Below the pieces are notes generated by a model. It worked only from the letters and a program-made list of their open reading frames with translations. It made no database searches and was not told the DNA's origin. From assembly GCF_000429365.1 (NCBI RefSeq), contig NZ_AUBS01000029.1, positions 1-52,869 on the forward strand: a DNA stretch of 52,869 bases, read 5' to 3'. Shown one piece after another: positions 16,271 through 25,522 of the stretch. The DNA comes from Pseudodonghicola xiamenensis DSM 18339. GTDB lineage: Bacteria; Pseudomonadota; Alphaproteobacteria; Rhodobacterales; Rhodobacteraceae. Within the stretch, counting starts at the first letter, position 1, and every line of letters starts with the position of its first letter. A program made the translations under genes and the position numbers.

Positions 16271-17383
16271 ATGAACCAGAATTTTCGCAACGATTGCATG
16301 GCGATCCTCAAGGAACGGCTCGACAAGGGCCAGATCTCGCGCCGCCAGCTCATGCAGGGCATGGGCGCGCTGCTGGGCACGACGGCGCTCGGGCTGGGCA
16401 CCGGCCGGGCCCAGGCGGCCACTGACGATCTGGTCTTCGTGAACTGGGGCGGCGATGCGCTCACCGCCATGAACGAAGCCTTTGGCAAACCCTTCACCGC
16501 CGAAACCGGCATCAATGTGCGCTATGACGGCTCGGGCCCCACCGAAGGGGCAATCATCGCGCAGGCCAAGGGCGGCAACCCGACCTGGGACCTGGTCGAT
16601 GCCGAGCCCTTCTCGGCACAGGCGCTTGGCCGCAAGGGCATGATCGAGCCGATCGACTACAGCATCGTCGACCCGGCCAAACAGCGCGAGGGCTTCCAAT
16701 GGGAATATTCCTCGTCGTGCTATTTCTATTCCTATGTCATCGCCTATGATGCGACCCAATACGACACGCCGCCGACCTCCTTGGCGGATTTCTTCGATAC
16801 CGAGAAATTCCCCGGCAAGCGGTCCATGTACAAGTGGGGCGCCGGCATGTGGGAGGCCGCTCTTCTGGCCGATGGCGTGGCCCCCGAGGATCTCTATCCG
16901 CTTGATCTGGAGCGCGCCCATGCCAAGATCGCTGGTTTCAAGGATCACATCGGTGCCTTCTGGGGCGGTGGTGCGGAAAGCCAATCGCTGCTGCTGAACG
17001 GCGATGTCTCCATGGCGCTGATCTGGAACACCCGCGCCAGCCTTCTCTACAAGGATACCGACGGGGAAATTTCCTTCACCTGGAACGACGGGATCATCGG
17101 GCCGGGCGGCATTGCCGTCATCAAGGACAACCCCGGCGGCACCGAGGCGGCGATGCGCTATATCGCAGCCACACAGGAGCCCGAGCGCCAGGTGGTACTG
17201 TTCCAGTTGCTGGGCAACGGCCCCGGCAACCCGGCGGCAGATGCGCTGATCCCCGAGGAGGAGCGCATGTTCAATCCGGTCGATCCGGAAAACTTCGCCA
17301 AGCAGGTCCCTCTCGATATGGCCTGGTACGAGGAAAACTACAGCGCCGCGCTCGACGCGTATCTGCAGATCATCTCCGCCTGA
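16271..17383 (+). CDS. ABC transporter substrate-binding protein (PotD-like), Tat-exported
   Basis: The 370-residue protein has a twin-arginine signal: SRRQLMQGMGALLGTTALGL (about residues 24-43) followed by an AQA cleavage site. The mature part begins ATDDLVFVNWGGDALTAMNE, the PotD/PotF-like extracellular binding fold. YDGSGPTEGAIIAQAKGGNP and the Trp/Tyr-rich stretches (FQWEYSSSCYFYSYV, MYKWGAGMW) may form an aromatic cage for a trimethylammonium group, in line with the carnitine-pathway neighbours, but this is inference. AGGAAAG lies upstream of the ATG. Confidence 0.92.
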   Translation: MNQNFRNDCMAILKERLDKGQISRRQLMQGMGALLGTTALGLGTGRAQAATDDLVFVNWGGDALTAMNEAFGKPFTAETGINVRYDGSGPTEGAIIAQAKGGNPTWDLVDAEPFSAQALGRKGMIEPIDYSIVDPAKQREGFQWEYSSSCYFYSYVIAYDATQYDTPPTSLADFFDTEKFPGKRSMYKWGAGMWEAALLADGVAPEDLYPLDLERAHAKIAGFKDHIGAFWGGGAESQSLLLNGDVSMALIWNTRASLLYKDTDGEISFTWNDGIIGPGGIAVIKDNPGGTEAAMRYIAATQEPERQVVLFQLLGNGPGNPAADALIPEEERMFNPVDPENFAKQVPLDMAWYEENYSAALDAYLQIISA

Positions 17384-17441
17384 CCCGCTGACAGCGCCGC
17401 TCTTGCCCAGGTTCACGCAAGAGCGGCGCAAGGACCCTCTC

Positions 17442-18251
17442 ATGCGCGCCTTTCTTTTTCTGATATGCCCCTTGCTGCTGTTCCTCGGGTGCAGCTACCT
17501 GCTGCCGTTTCTCGGGATCATGCAGCTCAGCTTCAGCGATCCCGATCCCGGACTTGCCCAATATCGCCATGTCCTGTCCGATCCGCTAACGCTCAGCGTG
17601 ATCTGGCGGACGCTGCGGATCTGCGCGATCGTGACCGTCGTGTCGGTGATCGCCGCCTATATCATCACCCTGCTCTGGGTGCGCGGCCGGCCCCTGGTAC
17701 GCAGCCTGACCGAGCTGTGCATCATGATCCCGTTCTGGATTTCAGTCCTCAGCCGCGCCTTCGGGTGGATGTCGATGCTGTCGAACCGGGGACTGCTCAA
17801 TACCTGGCTCAAAGATCTCGGGTTGATCGACGCCTCGTTGCAGATGACCCGCAATGAATTCGCGGTCGTCATCGGCATGTCGCACTACCTCATCCCCTTC
17901 GCCGTATTTCCCCTGGCCACCGCCATACGCAATGTCGACGAACGCGTTTTGACCGCCGCCGATGGCATGGGCGCGTCCCGCCTGCGCATCTTCTGGCAGG
18001 TGTTCCTGCCGATGACCGCCAGCGGCATCATCGGCGCCACCCTTCTGGTCTTCGTCTTCTCGATCGGCTTCTTCGTGACCCCGGCCCTGCTGGGCGGCGG
18101 CCAATCGGTTCTGATCGCCGAGCTGATCTACCTCTGGATCTTCCAGATCCCGCAATGGGGCATGGCCGCGGCAATGAGCGTGATCCTGATGATCGCGGTG
18201 GGGGGCATCCTCGTCCTGCTGATGCGTCGCTATGGGGAGGTGGCCAAATGA
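17442..18251 (+). CDS. ABC transporter permease (PotB-like)
   Basis: The 269-residue protein has six hydrophobic segments, starting MRAFLFLICPLLLFLGCSYL. The permease EAA-type loop is seen as AADGMGASRLRIFWQVFLPM (about residues 169-188). It pairs with the next permease in the membrane channel. The ATG at 17442 is preceded by AAGGA; a TTG 39 bases earlier is less likely. The stop overlaps the next ATG by four bases. Confidence 0.92.
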   Translation: MRAFLFLICPLLLFLGCSYLLPFLGIMQLSFSDPDPGLAQYRHVLSDPLTLSVIWRTLRICAIVTVVSVIAAYIITLLWVRGRPLVRSLTELCIMIPFWISVLSRAFGWMSMLSNRGLLNTWLKDLGLIDASLQMTRNEFAVVIGMSHYLIPFAVFPLATAIRNVDERVLTAADGMGASRLRIFWQVFLPMTASGIIGATLLVFVFSIGFFVTPALLGGGQSVLIAELIYLWIFQIPQWGMAAAMSVILMIAVGGILVLLMRRYGEVAK

Positions 18252-19060
18252 TCAGGCTTCGCCCCGGGCGCATCGCCACATTGCTCACCGCGCTAGTCGC
18301 GCTCTTCCTGCTGATGCCGCTGATCGCGGTGATCCCGGTCAGCTTCACCTCGCGCCGCTATCTCAGCCTGCCGGACGGCAAATACTCGCTGCGCCACTAC
18401 CGGGCCCTGCTCGAGGATCCCGCCTGGCTCGACAGTTTCCTCACCTCGGTTCAGGTGGGGCTGATCGCCAGCCTGCTGGCGGTGGTTCTAGCGACGGCCT
18501 TCTGTATCGGCATCTGGATGCTGCGCCCGAAACTGTCTGGTGTGATGACCGGCTTTGTCCTGCTGCCCATGGTGGCGCCGCCCGTCGTATCATCGCTGAC
18601 GCTCTATTTCTTCCTGACCCGCCTGTCACAATGGAACGACCTCATCGCCTATGACTCGCTGGGCGGGGTGATCCTGGCCCATATGGTGATGATCGTCCCC
18701 TATGCGGTTGTGGTCATCATGGTCTCGCTCAGCCAGCTTGACCGGCGCATGGATCTGGCGGCCCAATCCATGGGCGCCAGCGTGGCCAGACGGGTCTTTG
18801 GGGTGATCCTCCCCAATGTACGGTTCGGTCTGCTCGGGGCGTTCTTCCTGTGCTTCCTGCTGTCCTGGGATGAAATCGGCGTGACGCTCTTCGTGACCTC
18901 GGTCGACACCATCACCCTGCCGCGCCGCATGTGGATGGGTCTGCGCGATAATGTCGATCCCTCTATTGCAGCGCTCTCGGTGCTGCTGATCCTCGTGGTC
19001 AGCACCGTGATCATTCTCCGCGCGATCCTGCTCATGCGCAGGGAGGCCCGGGCGAAATAG
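18248..19060 (+). CDS. ABC transporter permease (PotC-like)
   Basis: The 270-residue protein starts MIRLRPGRIATLLTALVALF with six hydrophobic segments and the EAA loop AAQSMGASVARRVFGVILPN (about residues 174-193). It completes the four-gene polyamine/quaternary-amine-type transporter. Translation is coupled to the upstream permease by ATGA overlap. A 7-base-pair hairpin follows the gene before the acyl-CoA dehydrogenase gene. Confidence 0.92.
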   Translation: MIRLRPGRIATLLTALVALFLLMPLIAVIPVSFTSRRYLSLPDGKYSLRHYRALLEDPAWLDSFLTSVQVGLIASLLAVVLATAFCIGIWMLRPKLSGVMTGFVLLPMVAPPVVSSLTLYFFLTRLSQWNDLIAYDSLGGVILAHMVMIVPYAVVVIMVSLSQLDRRMDLAAQSMGASVARRVFGVILPNVRFGLLGAFFLCFLLSWDEIGVTLFVTSVDTITLPRRMWMGLRDNVDPSIAALSVLLILVVSTVIILRAILLMRREARAK

Positions 19061-19077
19061 ACCCCACGCAACACTGC

Positions 19078-19097
19078 CGCACGGTCCCGGCCGTGCG
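19078..19097 (+). terminator. stem-loop between transporter and catabolic genes
   Basis: CGCACGG (19078-19084) and CCGTGCG (19091-19097) form a perfect 7-base-pair stem with a 6-base loop. It lies 18 bases past the permease stop. It lacks a T-run, so it may be a partial terminator or RNA-processing site which lowers expression between the two halves of the operon. Confidence 0.4.
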
Positions 19098-19147
19098 CCC
19101 TTCCCTCCGAACACAAGAAACAATCCCAAAGAGAAATAAGGTGCGAC

Positions 19148-20308
19148 ATGCATTTTGGTCTGACCGATGAACAGGAGATGATCGTCTCCACCGTCCGCAG
19201 CTTCGTGGAAAACGAGATCTATCCGCATGAAACCCTGGTCGAGCGCACAGGCGAAGTGCCTGCCGAGATCGCGCAGGAGATCAAGCAGAAATGCATTGAC
19301 CTTGGTTTCTACGCTTCGAACTTTCCCGAAAGCGTCGGCGGTCCGGGGCTGAGCCACGTTGATTTCGCGCTGGTCGAACGTGAACTGGGCCGCGGCTCCA
19401 TGGCGCTGACCCATTTCTTCGGCCGGCCCCAGAACATCCTGATGGCCTGCAAGGGCGACCAGATCGACAAATATCTGATGCCTGCCGTCCGCGGCGAAAA
19501 GATGGATGCGCTGGCGATGACTGAACCCGATGCCGGCTCGGACGTGCGTGGCATGAAATGCACCGCCACCCGCGAGGGCGGCGATTGGGTGATCAACGGC
19601 TCGAAACACTTCATCTCCGGCGCCGAGCATGCGGATTTCGTCATTGTCTTCGTCGCCACCGGCGTCGATGAAACCCCGCGCGGACCGAAGAAGCGGATCA
19701 CCTGCTTCCTCGTCGATCGCGGCACCCCCGGGTTTGAGATCGCCCGCGGCTACAACTCGGTCTCGCACCGGGGCTACAAGAACTCGATCCTCTACTTCGA
19801 CAACTGCCGGCTCTCGGACGCGCAGGTCCTGGGCGACGTCGACGGCGGCTTCGACGTGATGAACGAATGGCTCTATGCCACCCGGATCACTGTCGCCACG
19901 AACTCGGTCGGGCGCGCGCGCCGGGTCTTCGATCACGCGCTGAGCTATGCCGCCGAGCGCAAGCAGTTCGGCCAGCCCATCGGCAAGTTCCAGGGCGTCA
20001 GCTTCCAGATCGCCGATATGATCACGGAAATCGACGCGGCCGACCTGCTGACCCTCTCGGCGGCCTGGCGGCTGGATCAGGGACTGCCGGCGAACCGCGA
20101 GATCGCCTCAGCCAAGGTCTATGCTTCGGAAATGCTGGCGCGGGTCACCGACCGGGCGCTGCAGATCCACGGCGGCATGGGGTTGATGGATGAGCTCCCC
20201 ATCGAGCGGTTCTGGCGCGATGCCCGTGTCGAACGCATCTGGGACGGCACGTCGGAAATCCAACGCCACATCATCAGCCGAGACCTCTTCCGGCCACTGG
20301 GAGCCTAA
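19148..20308 (+). CDS. acyl-CoA dehydrogenase (CaiA-like, probable gamma-butyrobetainyl-CoA dehydrogenase)
   Basis: The 386-residue flavoprotein shows the acyl-CoA dehydrogenase signatures ALAMTEPDAGSDVRGMKCTA (about residues 120-139), AERKQFGQPIGKFQGVSFQI, and the C-terminal QIHGGMGLMDELPIERFWRD with IWDGTSEIQRHIISRDL. It should oxidise gamma-butyrobetainyl-CoA to crotonobetainyl-CoA, passing electrons to an electron-transfer flavoprotein; that substrate is inferred from the adjacent CaiD. The next gene, a CoA ligase, begins 4 bases after the stop. Confidence 0.88.
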   Translation: MHFGLTDEQEMIVSTVRSFVENEIYPHETLVERTGEVPAEIAQEIKQKCIDLGFYASNFPESVGGPGLSHVDFALVERELGRGSMALTHFFGRPQNILMACKGDQIDKYLMPAVRGEKMDALAMTEPDAGSDVRGMKCTATREGGDWVINGSKHFISGAEHADFVIVFVATGVDETPRGPKKRITCFLVDRGTPGFEIARGYNSVSHRGYKNSILYFDNCRLSDAQVLGDVDGGFDVMNEWLYATRITVATNSVGRARRVFDHALSYAAERKQFGQPIGKFQGVSFQIADMITEIDAADLLTLSAAWRLDQGLPANREIASAKVYASEMLARVTDRALQIHGGMGLMDELPIERFWRDARVERIWDGTSEIQRHIISRDLFRPLGA

Positions 20309-20311
20309 CGC

Positions 20312-22363
20312 ATGCAGCCGCTCAGCCGTTTTTTCTCGCCCCGGGCCATCGCCGTCATCGGTGGCGGCACCTGGTGCGAAAGCGTGGTGCGCCAGTGCCG
20401 CGCAACCGGCTTTACCGGACCGATCTGGCCGGTACACCCCAAGAGATCCGACGTCGGCGGCCTGCCCGCCTACCCTGATCTCGCCTCCCTGCCCGCTACG
20501 CCGGATGCCGCATTCATCGGAGTGAATCGTGACCTCTCGGTGCAAATCGCGGGAGAGCTTTCCGCCATGGGGTGCGGCGGGGCGGTCTGTTTTGCCGCCG
20601 GCTTCAGCGAGGCAGTCTCCGAACTGGCGGACGGGGACGAACTTCAGACCAAACTGGTCGAAGCCGCCGGCGAAATGCGCCTCCTCGGCCCGAACTGCTA
20701 TGGCATCGTCAACGCGCTTGACGGCGTGGCACTCTGGCCGGACCGGCACGGTCTCTCGCCCTGTGAAAAGGGTGTTGCGGTCATTGGCCAGTCGTCCAAC
20801 GTGCTGATCAACCTCACCATGCAGCGCCGTGGCCTGCCACTGGCCACCGTCGTCGCGGCGGGCAATCAGGCCCAGACCTCGATGGCCGATCTGGGCATCG
20901 CGCTGCTCGAGGATCCGCGCATCACGGCATTGGGTCTGCACATCGAGGGGATCAGCGATCTGCCCGCCTTCGAGGCGCTGGCGGCCCACGCGGCCGACCT
21001 GGGCAAGCCCATTGCCGCGCTGCGTGTCGGCGCATCCGAACAGGCGCAGGCGGCGGCGGTCTCGCATACCGCCTCGCTCACAGGGTCGGACGCGGGGGCC
21101 AGGGCCCTGCTGCGGCGGCTTGGCATCGCCCAGGTCGAAACCCCCTCGGAGCTCGTCGAAACGCTGAAGATCCTGCACGTCACCGGCGGCCTGCGCTCGG
21201 CGCGTATCGCATCGGCCTCCTGCTCGGGGGGCGAGGCATCGCTGATGGCCGACATGGGCGCGATCTCGGGCGTGGATTATCCGCCCCTGGATGATGCTCA
21301 GAAGACCGGGCTCCGCGCCGTGCTCGGCCCCAAGGTCGCTCTGGCCAACCCCTTGGATTACAACACCTATATCTGGGGAAACGAGGATGCGTTGACAGCA
21401 GCCTTCACTGCCCTGTGCGATACCGGGGCCGACCTGGGGATGGGCTGCGTGGTGGTGGATTATCCCCGCACCGACCGCTTCGAGGCCCCCGACTACGACC
21501 AGGTGCTGCGCGCGGTCGCCAAGACCCAAAAGGCGACGGGAACGCCGATGGCCATGGTCTCGCTGCTGGCCGAAGGTCTGCCCGAGCCGGTGGCGCGTCA
21601 GGCGCTCGAGCTGGGCATCGTGCCGCTTTGCGGGATGGGCGATGCGCTTCGGGCAATCCGCGCGTCGGTACTGGCCCCGAACGCGCGCAATGCACGCCCT
21701 GAGCCGGTAACGCAGCCGGTCAACGGCTGCAGTGCCCCGCGCATCTTTTCCGAGGCCGAGGCCAAGGCTCTGCTGTCGCAGGCAGGTATCCGGGTGCCGA
21801 GATCGCTGCAGGCCGACCGCGCCGAGAGCGCCGGAAGCTGCGCCACCGAAATCGGCTTTCCCGTGGTGCTCAAGGGCGAAGGCATCGCCCACAAGACCGA
21901 GGCCGGGGCTGTGGTGCTGAACCTCGCCAGTTCCGATGAGGTGACACAGGCCGCCGCGAAAATGCCCGCGACCAGCTTCCTGGTCGAGGAAATGATCACC
22001 GGGACCGTCGCCGAGCTGATCGTCGGTGTGACGCGTGATCCGGCGCATGGTTTCGTCCTGACGCTGGGGCTGGGCGGCATCCTGACCGAGCTGATCCGAG
22101 ACACCGCTTCGGTGCTGATCCCGGCCAGCCGCGACGACATCCGCGCAGCGTTGCAAAGCCTGCGCACCGCGCCGCTGCTCTCCGGTTACCGGGGCCGCCC
22201 CGGGGCAGATATCGAGGCGGTGATCGACACCGTCATGGCGCTGCAATCCCTGGTGCAGACCCACGCAGGCGCGCTGCATGAAATCGAAATCAACCCGCTG
22301 ATCTGCCGCGCTGCCGGCGCGGTTGCGGCAGATGCCCTCATCAGAATGGAAGAGGTAAAATGA
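20312..22363 (+). CDS. NDP-forming acyl-CoA synthetase (acetate-CoA ligase family), probable betaine CoA ligase
   Basis: The 683-residue protein has the full architecture of ADP-forming acyl-CoA synthetases: a CoA-binding domain (about 1-130, AIAVIGGGTWCE), flavodoxin-like succinyl-CoA ligase domains with the phospho-His region AAVSHTASLTGSDAG (about 247-261), and a C-terminal ATP-grasp domain (about 470-683, FPVVLKGEGIAHKTEAGAVV). E. coli uses the AMP-forming CaiC for carnitine activation, so this gene is a non-homologous candidate for activating gamma-butyrobetaine or carnitine. Its stop overlaps the caiD start by four bases. Confidence 0.88.
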   Translation: MQPLSRFFSPRAIAVIGGGTWCESVVRQCRATGFTGPIWPVHPKRSDVGGLPAYPDLASLPATPDAAFIGVNRDLSVQIAGELSAMGCGGAVCFAAGFSEAVSELADGDELQTKLVEAAGEMRLLGPNCYGIVNALDGVALWPDRHGLSPCEKGVAVIGQSSNVLINLTMQRRGLPLATVVAAGNQAQTSMADLGIALLEDPRITALGLHIEGISDLPAFEALAAHAADLGKPIAALRVGASEQAQAAAVSHTASLTGSDAGARALLRRLGIAQVETPSELVETLKILHVTGGLRSARIASASCSGGEASLMADMGAISGVDYPPLDDAQKTGLRAVLGPKVALANPLDYNTYIWGNEDALTAAFTALCDTGADLGMGCVVVDYPRTDRFEAPDYDQVLRAVAKTQKATGTPMAMVSLLAEGLPEPVARQALELGIVPLCGMGDALRAIRASVLAPNARNARPEPVTQPVNGCSAPRIFSEAEAKALLSQAGIRVPRSLQADRAESAGSCATEIGFPVVLKGEGIAHKTEAGAVVLNLASSDEVTQAAAKMPATSFLVEEMITGTVAELIVGVTRDPAHGFVLTLGLGGILTELIRDTASVLIPASRDDIRAALQSLRTAPLLSGYRGRPGADIEAVIDTVMALQSLVQTHAGALHEIEINPLICRAAGAVAADALIRMEEVK

Positions 22364-23145
22364 CGCTGAAAAATGTACTGACCGAGCGCCGCGGCGCCGT
22401 CCTGGAAGTCACCCTGAACCGGCCTAAGGCCAATGCTATCGACATGGCGACGAGCCAGGAGCTTGGCGAGATTTTCACCGCCTTCCGGGACGATCCGGAG
22501 CTGCGTGTAGCGATCATCACCGGTGCGGGAGAGAAGTTTTTCTGTCCTGGCTGGGATCTGAAGGCCGCCGCCGAGGGCGAAGGGCCGGATGCCGATTACG
22601 GCAAGGGTGGCTTTGGCGGATTGCAGGAGCTGCGCGGGTTGAACAAGCCGGTGATCGCCGCCGTCAACGGCATCGCCTGCGGCGGTGGGCTGGAACTTGC
22701 GATCAGCGCCGACATCATCTTCGCCGCCGATCACGCCACCTTCGCCCTGCCTGAAATTCGTTCTGGCACCGTCGCCGATGCAGCTTCGATCAAACTGCCC
22801 AAGCGCATCCCCTATCACATCGCGATGGAGCTGCTTTACACCGGCCGCTGGTTCGATGCCGAAGAGGCGCATCGTTGGGGGTTGATCAACCGTATCGTCC
22901 CCGCCGCCGAGCTGATGGATCAGGTGCGCCAGATGGCTGACGATCTGGCCGCCGGTCCTCCGCTGGTCTTCGCCGCGATCAAGGAAATCGCTCGCGAGGC
23001 CGAGGACATGAAGTTCCAGGACGCGATGAACCGGATCAACACGAGTCAGTTCGAAACCGTCGAACGGCTCTATCGGTCCGAGGACCAGAAGGAAGGCGCC
23101 CGTGCCTTCGCAGAAAAACGCGATCCGGTCTGGAAAGGCCGGTAA
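22360..23145 (+). CDS. caiD: crotonobetainyl-CoA hydratase (carnitinyl-CoA dehydratase CaiD)
   Basis: The 261-residue crotonase-family protein closely resembles E. coli CaiD: RPKANAID, LRVAIITGAGEKFF, GWDLKAAAEGEGPDAD and the C-terminal FAEKRDPVWKGR are shared. The two candidate catalytic glutamates are kept, in GGGLELAISAD and in FALPEIRSG. It hydrates crotonobetainyl-CoA to L-carnitinyl-CoA. Length matches the family. It is coupled to the CoA ligase gene upstream. Confidence 0.92.
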   Translation: MTLKNVLTERRGAVLEVTLNRPKANAIDMATSQELGEIFTAFRDDPELRVAIITGAGEKFFCPGWDLKAAAEGEGPDADYGKGGFGGLQELRGLNKPVIAAVNGIACGGGLELAISADIIFAADHATFALPEIRSGTVADAASIKLPKRIPYHIAMELLYTGRWFDAEEAHRWGLINRIVPAAELMDQVRQMADDLAAGPPLVFAAIKEIAREAEDMKFQDAMNRINTSQFETVERLYRSEDQKEGARAFAEKRDPVWKGR

Positions 23146-23163
23146 CCCGCGACAGGAGACGAC

Positions 23164-24087
23164 ATGCCCCTTCAGATGAACCGCAAACTCTTTCTCACCG
23201 CCGCGATCACCGGTGCCGGTGCCACCCAGGACAAGAGCCGCCTGGTGCCGCGTTCGCCCCAGGAGATCGCCGAGGCCGCCATCGACGCCGCCAAGGCCGG
23301 CGCCGCCATCGTGCATTGCCATGTGCGCGATCCGGAAACCGGCGCGCCATGCCGCGATTTGGAGTATTACCGAGAGCTCACCGACCGCATCCGCTCTGCC
23401 GAGGTCGATGTGGTGCTGAACCTCACTGCCGGGGTCGGCGGCGATCTGACCTTCGGCGGGCCGAAGACACCGATGGCGCTGGACGCGCCGAACACCGACA
23501 TGGCCGGCGCCACCGAGCGGATGGCCCATATCCGCGCCTGTCTGCCCGAAATCTGCACACTGGATTGCGGGTCAATGAATTTCGGCGACGGCGAATATGT
23601 CATGACCAACACGCCCGGCATGCTGCGCGCGATGGGCGCGATGATGACCGAGCTGGGGGTAAAGCCCGAGATCGAGGCCTTCGATACCGGCCATCTGTGG
23701 TTCGCCACGCAGTTGGTGAAGGAAGGTGTACTGGCCGATCCGGCGCTGGTGCAGCTGTGCATGGGCATCCCCTGGGGCGCCCCCAACGACCTCAACACCT
23801 TTCTGGCGATGGTCAACAACGTGCCGGCAAACTGGACCTGGTCGGCCTTCAGCCTGGGGCGCGATCAGATGCCCTATGTCGCCGCCGCAGCCCTGGCCGG
23901 GGGCAATGTGCGTGTGGGGCTTGAGGATAACCTCTATCTCGATCGCGGTGTGCTGGCGACCAATGCGCAACTGGTGGAGCGCGCGGCCAGCCTTCTGTCC
24001 AACATGGGTGCCACGCTGATGGGCCCGCAAGAGGTACGCGACATGCTGGGCCTGACCAAGCGCGCGCCCGCCGGGGTGGGCGCATGA
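23164..24087 (+). CDS. BKACE-family enzyme, probable 3-dehydrocarnitine:acetyl-CoA cleavage
   Basis: The 307-residue protein belongs to the beta-keto acid cleavage enzyme (DUF849) family: metal ligands in VHCHVRDPETG (His51 and His53), the VVLNLTAGVGGDLTFGG strand and RVGLEDNLYLDRGVLATNAQ-like C-terminal motif (VRVGLEDNLYLDRGVLATN). In carnitine catabolism this family converts 3-dehydrocarnitine plus acetyl-CoA to acetoacetate and betainyl-CoA. AGGAG precedes the ATG. It overlaps the dehydrogenase-thioesterase gene that makes its substrate and uses its product, which supports the assignment. Confidence 0.92.
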   Translation: MPLQMNRKLFLTAAITGAGATQDKSRLVPRSPQEIAEAAIDAAKAGAAIVHCHVRDPETGAPCRDLEYYRELTDRIRSAEVDVVLNLTAGVGGDLTFGGPKTPMALDAPNTDMAGATERMAHIRACLPEICTLDCGSMNFGDGEYVMTNTPGMLRAMGAMMTELGVKPEIEAFDTGHLWFATQLVKEGVLADPALVQLCMGIPWGAPNDLNTFLAMVNNVPANWTWSAFSLGRDQMPYVAAAALAGGNVRVGLEDNLYLDRGVLATNAQLVERAASLLSNMGATLMGPQEVRDMLGLTKRAPAGVGA

Positions 24088-25505
24088 GCCGCGCGGCGAT
24101 CATCGGCGGCGGCGTCATCGGCGGCGGTTGGGCGGCGCGTTTCCTGCTGAACGGCTGGGATGTGGCGGTCTTCGATCCCGATCCAGAGGCCGAGCGTAAG
24201 ATCGGCGAGGTGTTGGCCAATGCCCGCGCCGCGCTACCGGCGCTGTATGACCGCGCGCTGCCTTCGGAGGGCACGCTCTCCTTCTGCGGCTCCATCGCCG
24301 AAGCAGTCGAGGGCGCCGACTGGGTGCAGGAAAGCGTTTCGGAACGGCTAGATCTGAAGCACCGCGTTTACGACGAAATCGCCGCAGCCCTGTCAGAGGC
24401 GGGCTTTATCGCCTCCTCCACCTCCGGCCTAAAGGCCAGCGATCTGGCGGCCAAAGGGCATCCCGTGGTGGTGGTCCATCCGTTCAACCCGGTCTATCTG
24501 CTGCCGCTGATCGAACTCTCCGGCGCGCCTGCGCTCTGCGACCGGGCGGCTCAGGTGGTCACCTCCCTTGGCATGGCGCCCCTGACCCTGCGCAAGGAAA
24601 TCGACGCCTTCATCGGAAACCGCTTTCAGGAAGCCGTCTGGCGCGAGGCGCTGTGGATGCTGAAGGACGGCATCGCCACCACCGCCGAGATCGACGATGC
24701 GATCCGGCTGGGCTTTGGCCTGCGGTGGGCGCAGATGGGCCTGTTCGAAACCTATCGCATCGCCGGCGGCGAGGCCGGGATGCAAAGCTATCTCGAACAA
24801 TTCGGCCCGACATTGTCCTGGCCCTGGACCAAATTGATGGACGTGCCCGATCTGGATCAGGCGCTGATCGAGACGATCAGCCGGCAATCCGATGCGCAAT
24901 CGGGCGGCAAGACCGTGCGCGAGCTGGAGCGGCTGCGCGACGACAATCTGGTTGCCATCCTGCGCGGACTGCGCCGCACCGGCAGCGGTGCCGGCGGCGT
25001 GATCCTCGGCCATGAAGCGACCCTGCCCGAGGGCGGAGAGATCGACGGCCTGCCGATTACCTCGCGCCGCGCCGTGCCGGTGACCTGGACCGATTACAAC
25101 GGCCATATGAACGAAGCCGCTTATCTGGAGCTTGGCACCTGGGCCACCGACGGCATGATGCAACTGGTTGGCGCCGATGAGGCCTATATCGCCAGCGGCA
25201 AGAGCTTTTTCACCGTCGATACCCGCATCCGCTATCTCGATGAGGTGCAGCGGGGTGAAGTGCTGAGCGTCACCACCCAGGTGCTGCAGGGCGAGGGCAA
25301 GAAGATGAAGCTGTTCCACCGCGCCTTCAAGCTGGATGGCGGCCTGGCCGCCACCATCGAGACGCTGCTGCTGCATACTGATCTGACCACCCGCCGCGCC
25401 TGTCCGCCAGAACCCGAGGTGGCCGCGGCACTCGCCCGTTATGCCAAAGCCCATGCCGGCCGCTCTGCCCAAGGCGCTAGTGGGGCCGTCGGCGACAGAC
25501 CCTGA
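24084..25505 (+). CDS. lcdH: L-carnitine dehydrogenase fused to betainyl-CoA thioesterase
   Basis: The 473-residue fusion has an N-terminal 3-hydroxyacyl-CoA dehydrogenase-like domain (about residues 1-310) with NAD motif IIGGGVIGGGWAARF and the catalytic-region VVVHPFNPVYLLPLIEL. The C-terminal hotdog domain (about 328-450) has VTWTDYNGHMNEAAYLELG, typical of betainyl-CoA thioesterases. The first half oxidises carnitine to 3-dehydrocarnitine; the second half releases glycine betaine from the betainyl-CoA made by the BKACE enzyme. Such fusions are known in Rhizobiales and Rhodobacterales. The final 30 residues are low-complexity and probably unstructured. Confidence 0.92.
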   Translation: MSRAAIIGGGVIGGGWAARFLLNGWDVAVFDPDPEAERKIGEVLANARAALPALYDRALPSEGTLSFCGSIAEAVEGADWVQESVSERLDLKHRVYDEIAAALSEAGFIASSTSGLKASDLAAKGHPVVVVHPFNPVYLLPLIELSGAPALCDRAAQVVTSLGMAPLTLRKEIDAFIGNRFQEAVWREALWMLKDGIATTAEIDDAIRLGFGLRWAQMGLFETYRIAGGEAGMQSYLEQFGPTLSWPWTKLMDVPDLDQALIETISRQSDAQSGGKTVRELERLRDDNLVAILRGLRRTGSGAGGVILGHEATLPEGGEIDGLPITSRRAVPVTWTDYNGHMNEAAYLELGTWATDGMMQLVGADEAYIASGKSFFTVDTRIRYLDEVQRGEVLSVTTQVLQGEGKKMKLFHRAFKLDGGLAATIETLLLHTDLTTRRACPPEPEVAAALARYAKAHAGRSAQGASGAVGDRP

Positions 25506-25522
25506 GATCAAGGAGGACTGAC

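Noticed and set aside
15644..17443. A 599-codon minus-strand open frame opposite the transporter genes
   Set aside because: Antisense to the ATPase and binding-protein genes and without recognisable motifs.
20108..22279. A 723-codon minus-strand open frame opposite the CoA ligase gene
   Set aside because: Mirror frame of a clearly conserved gene; composition is typical of antisense and no motif is present.
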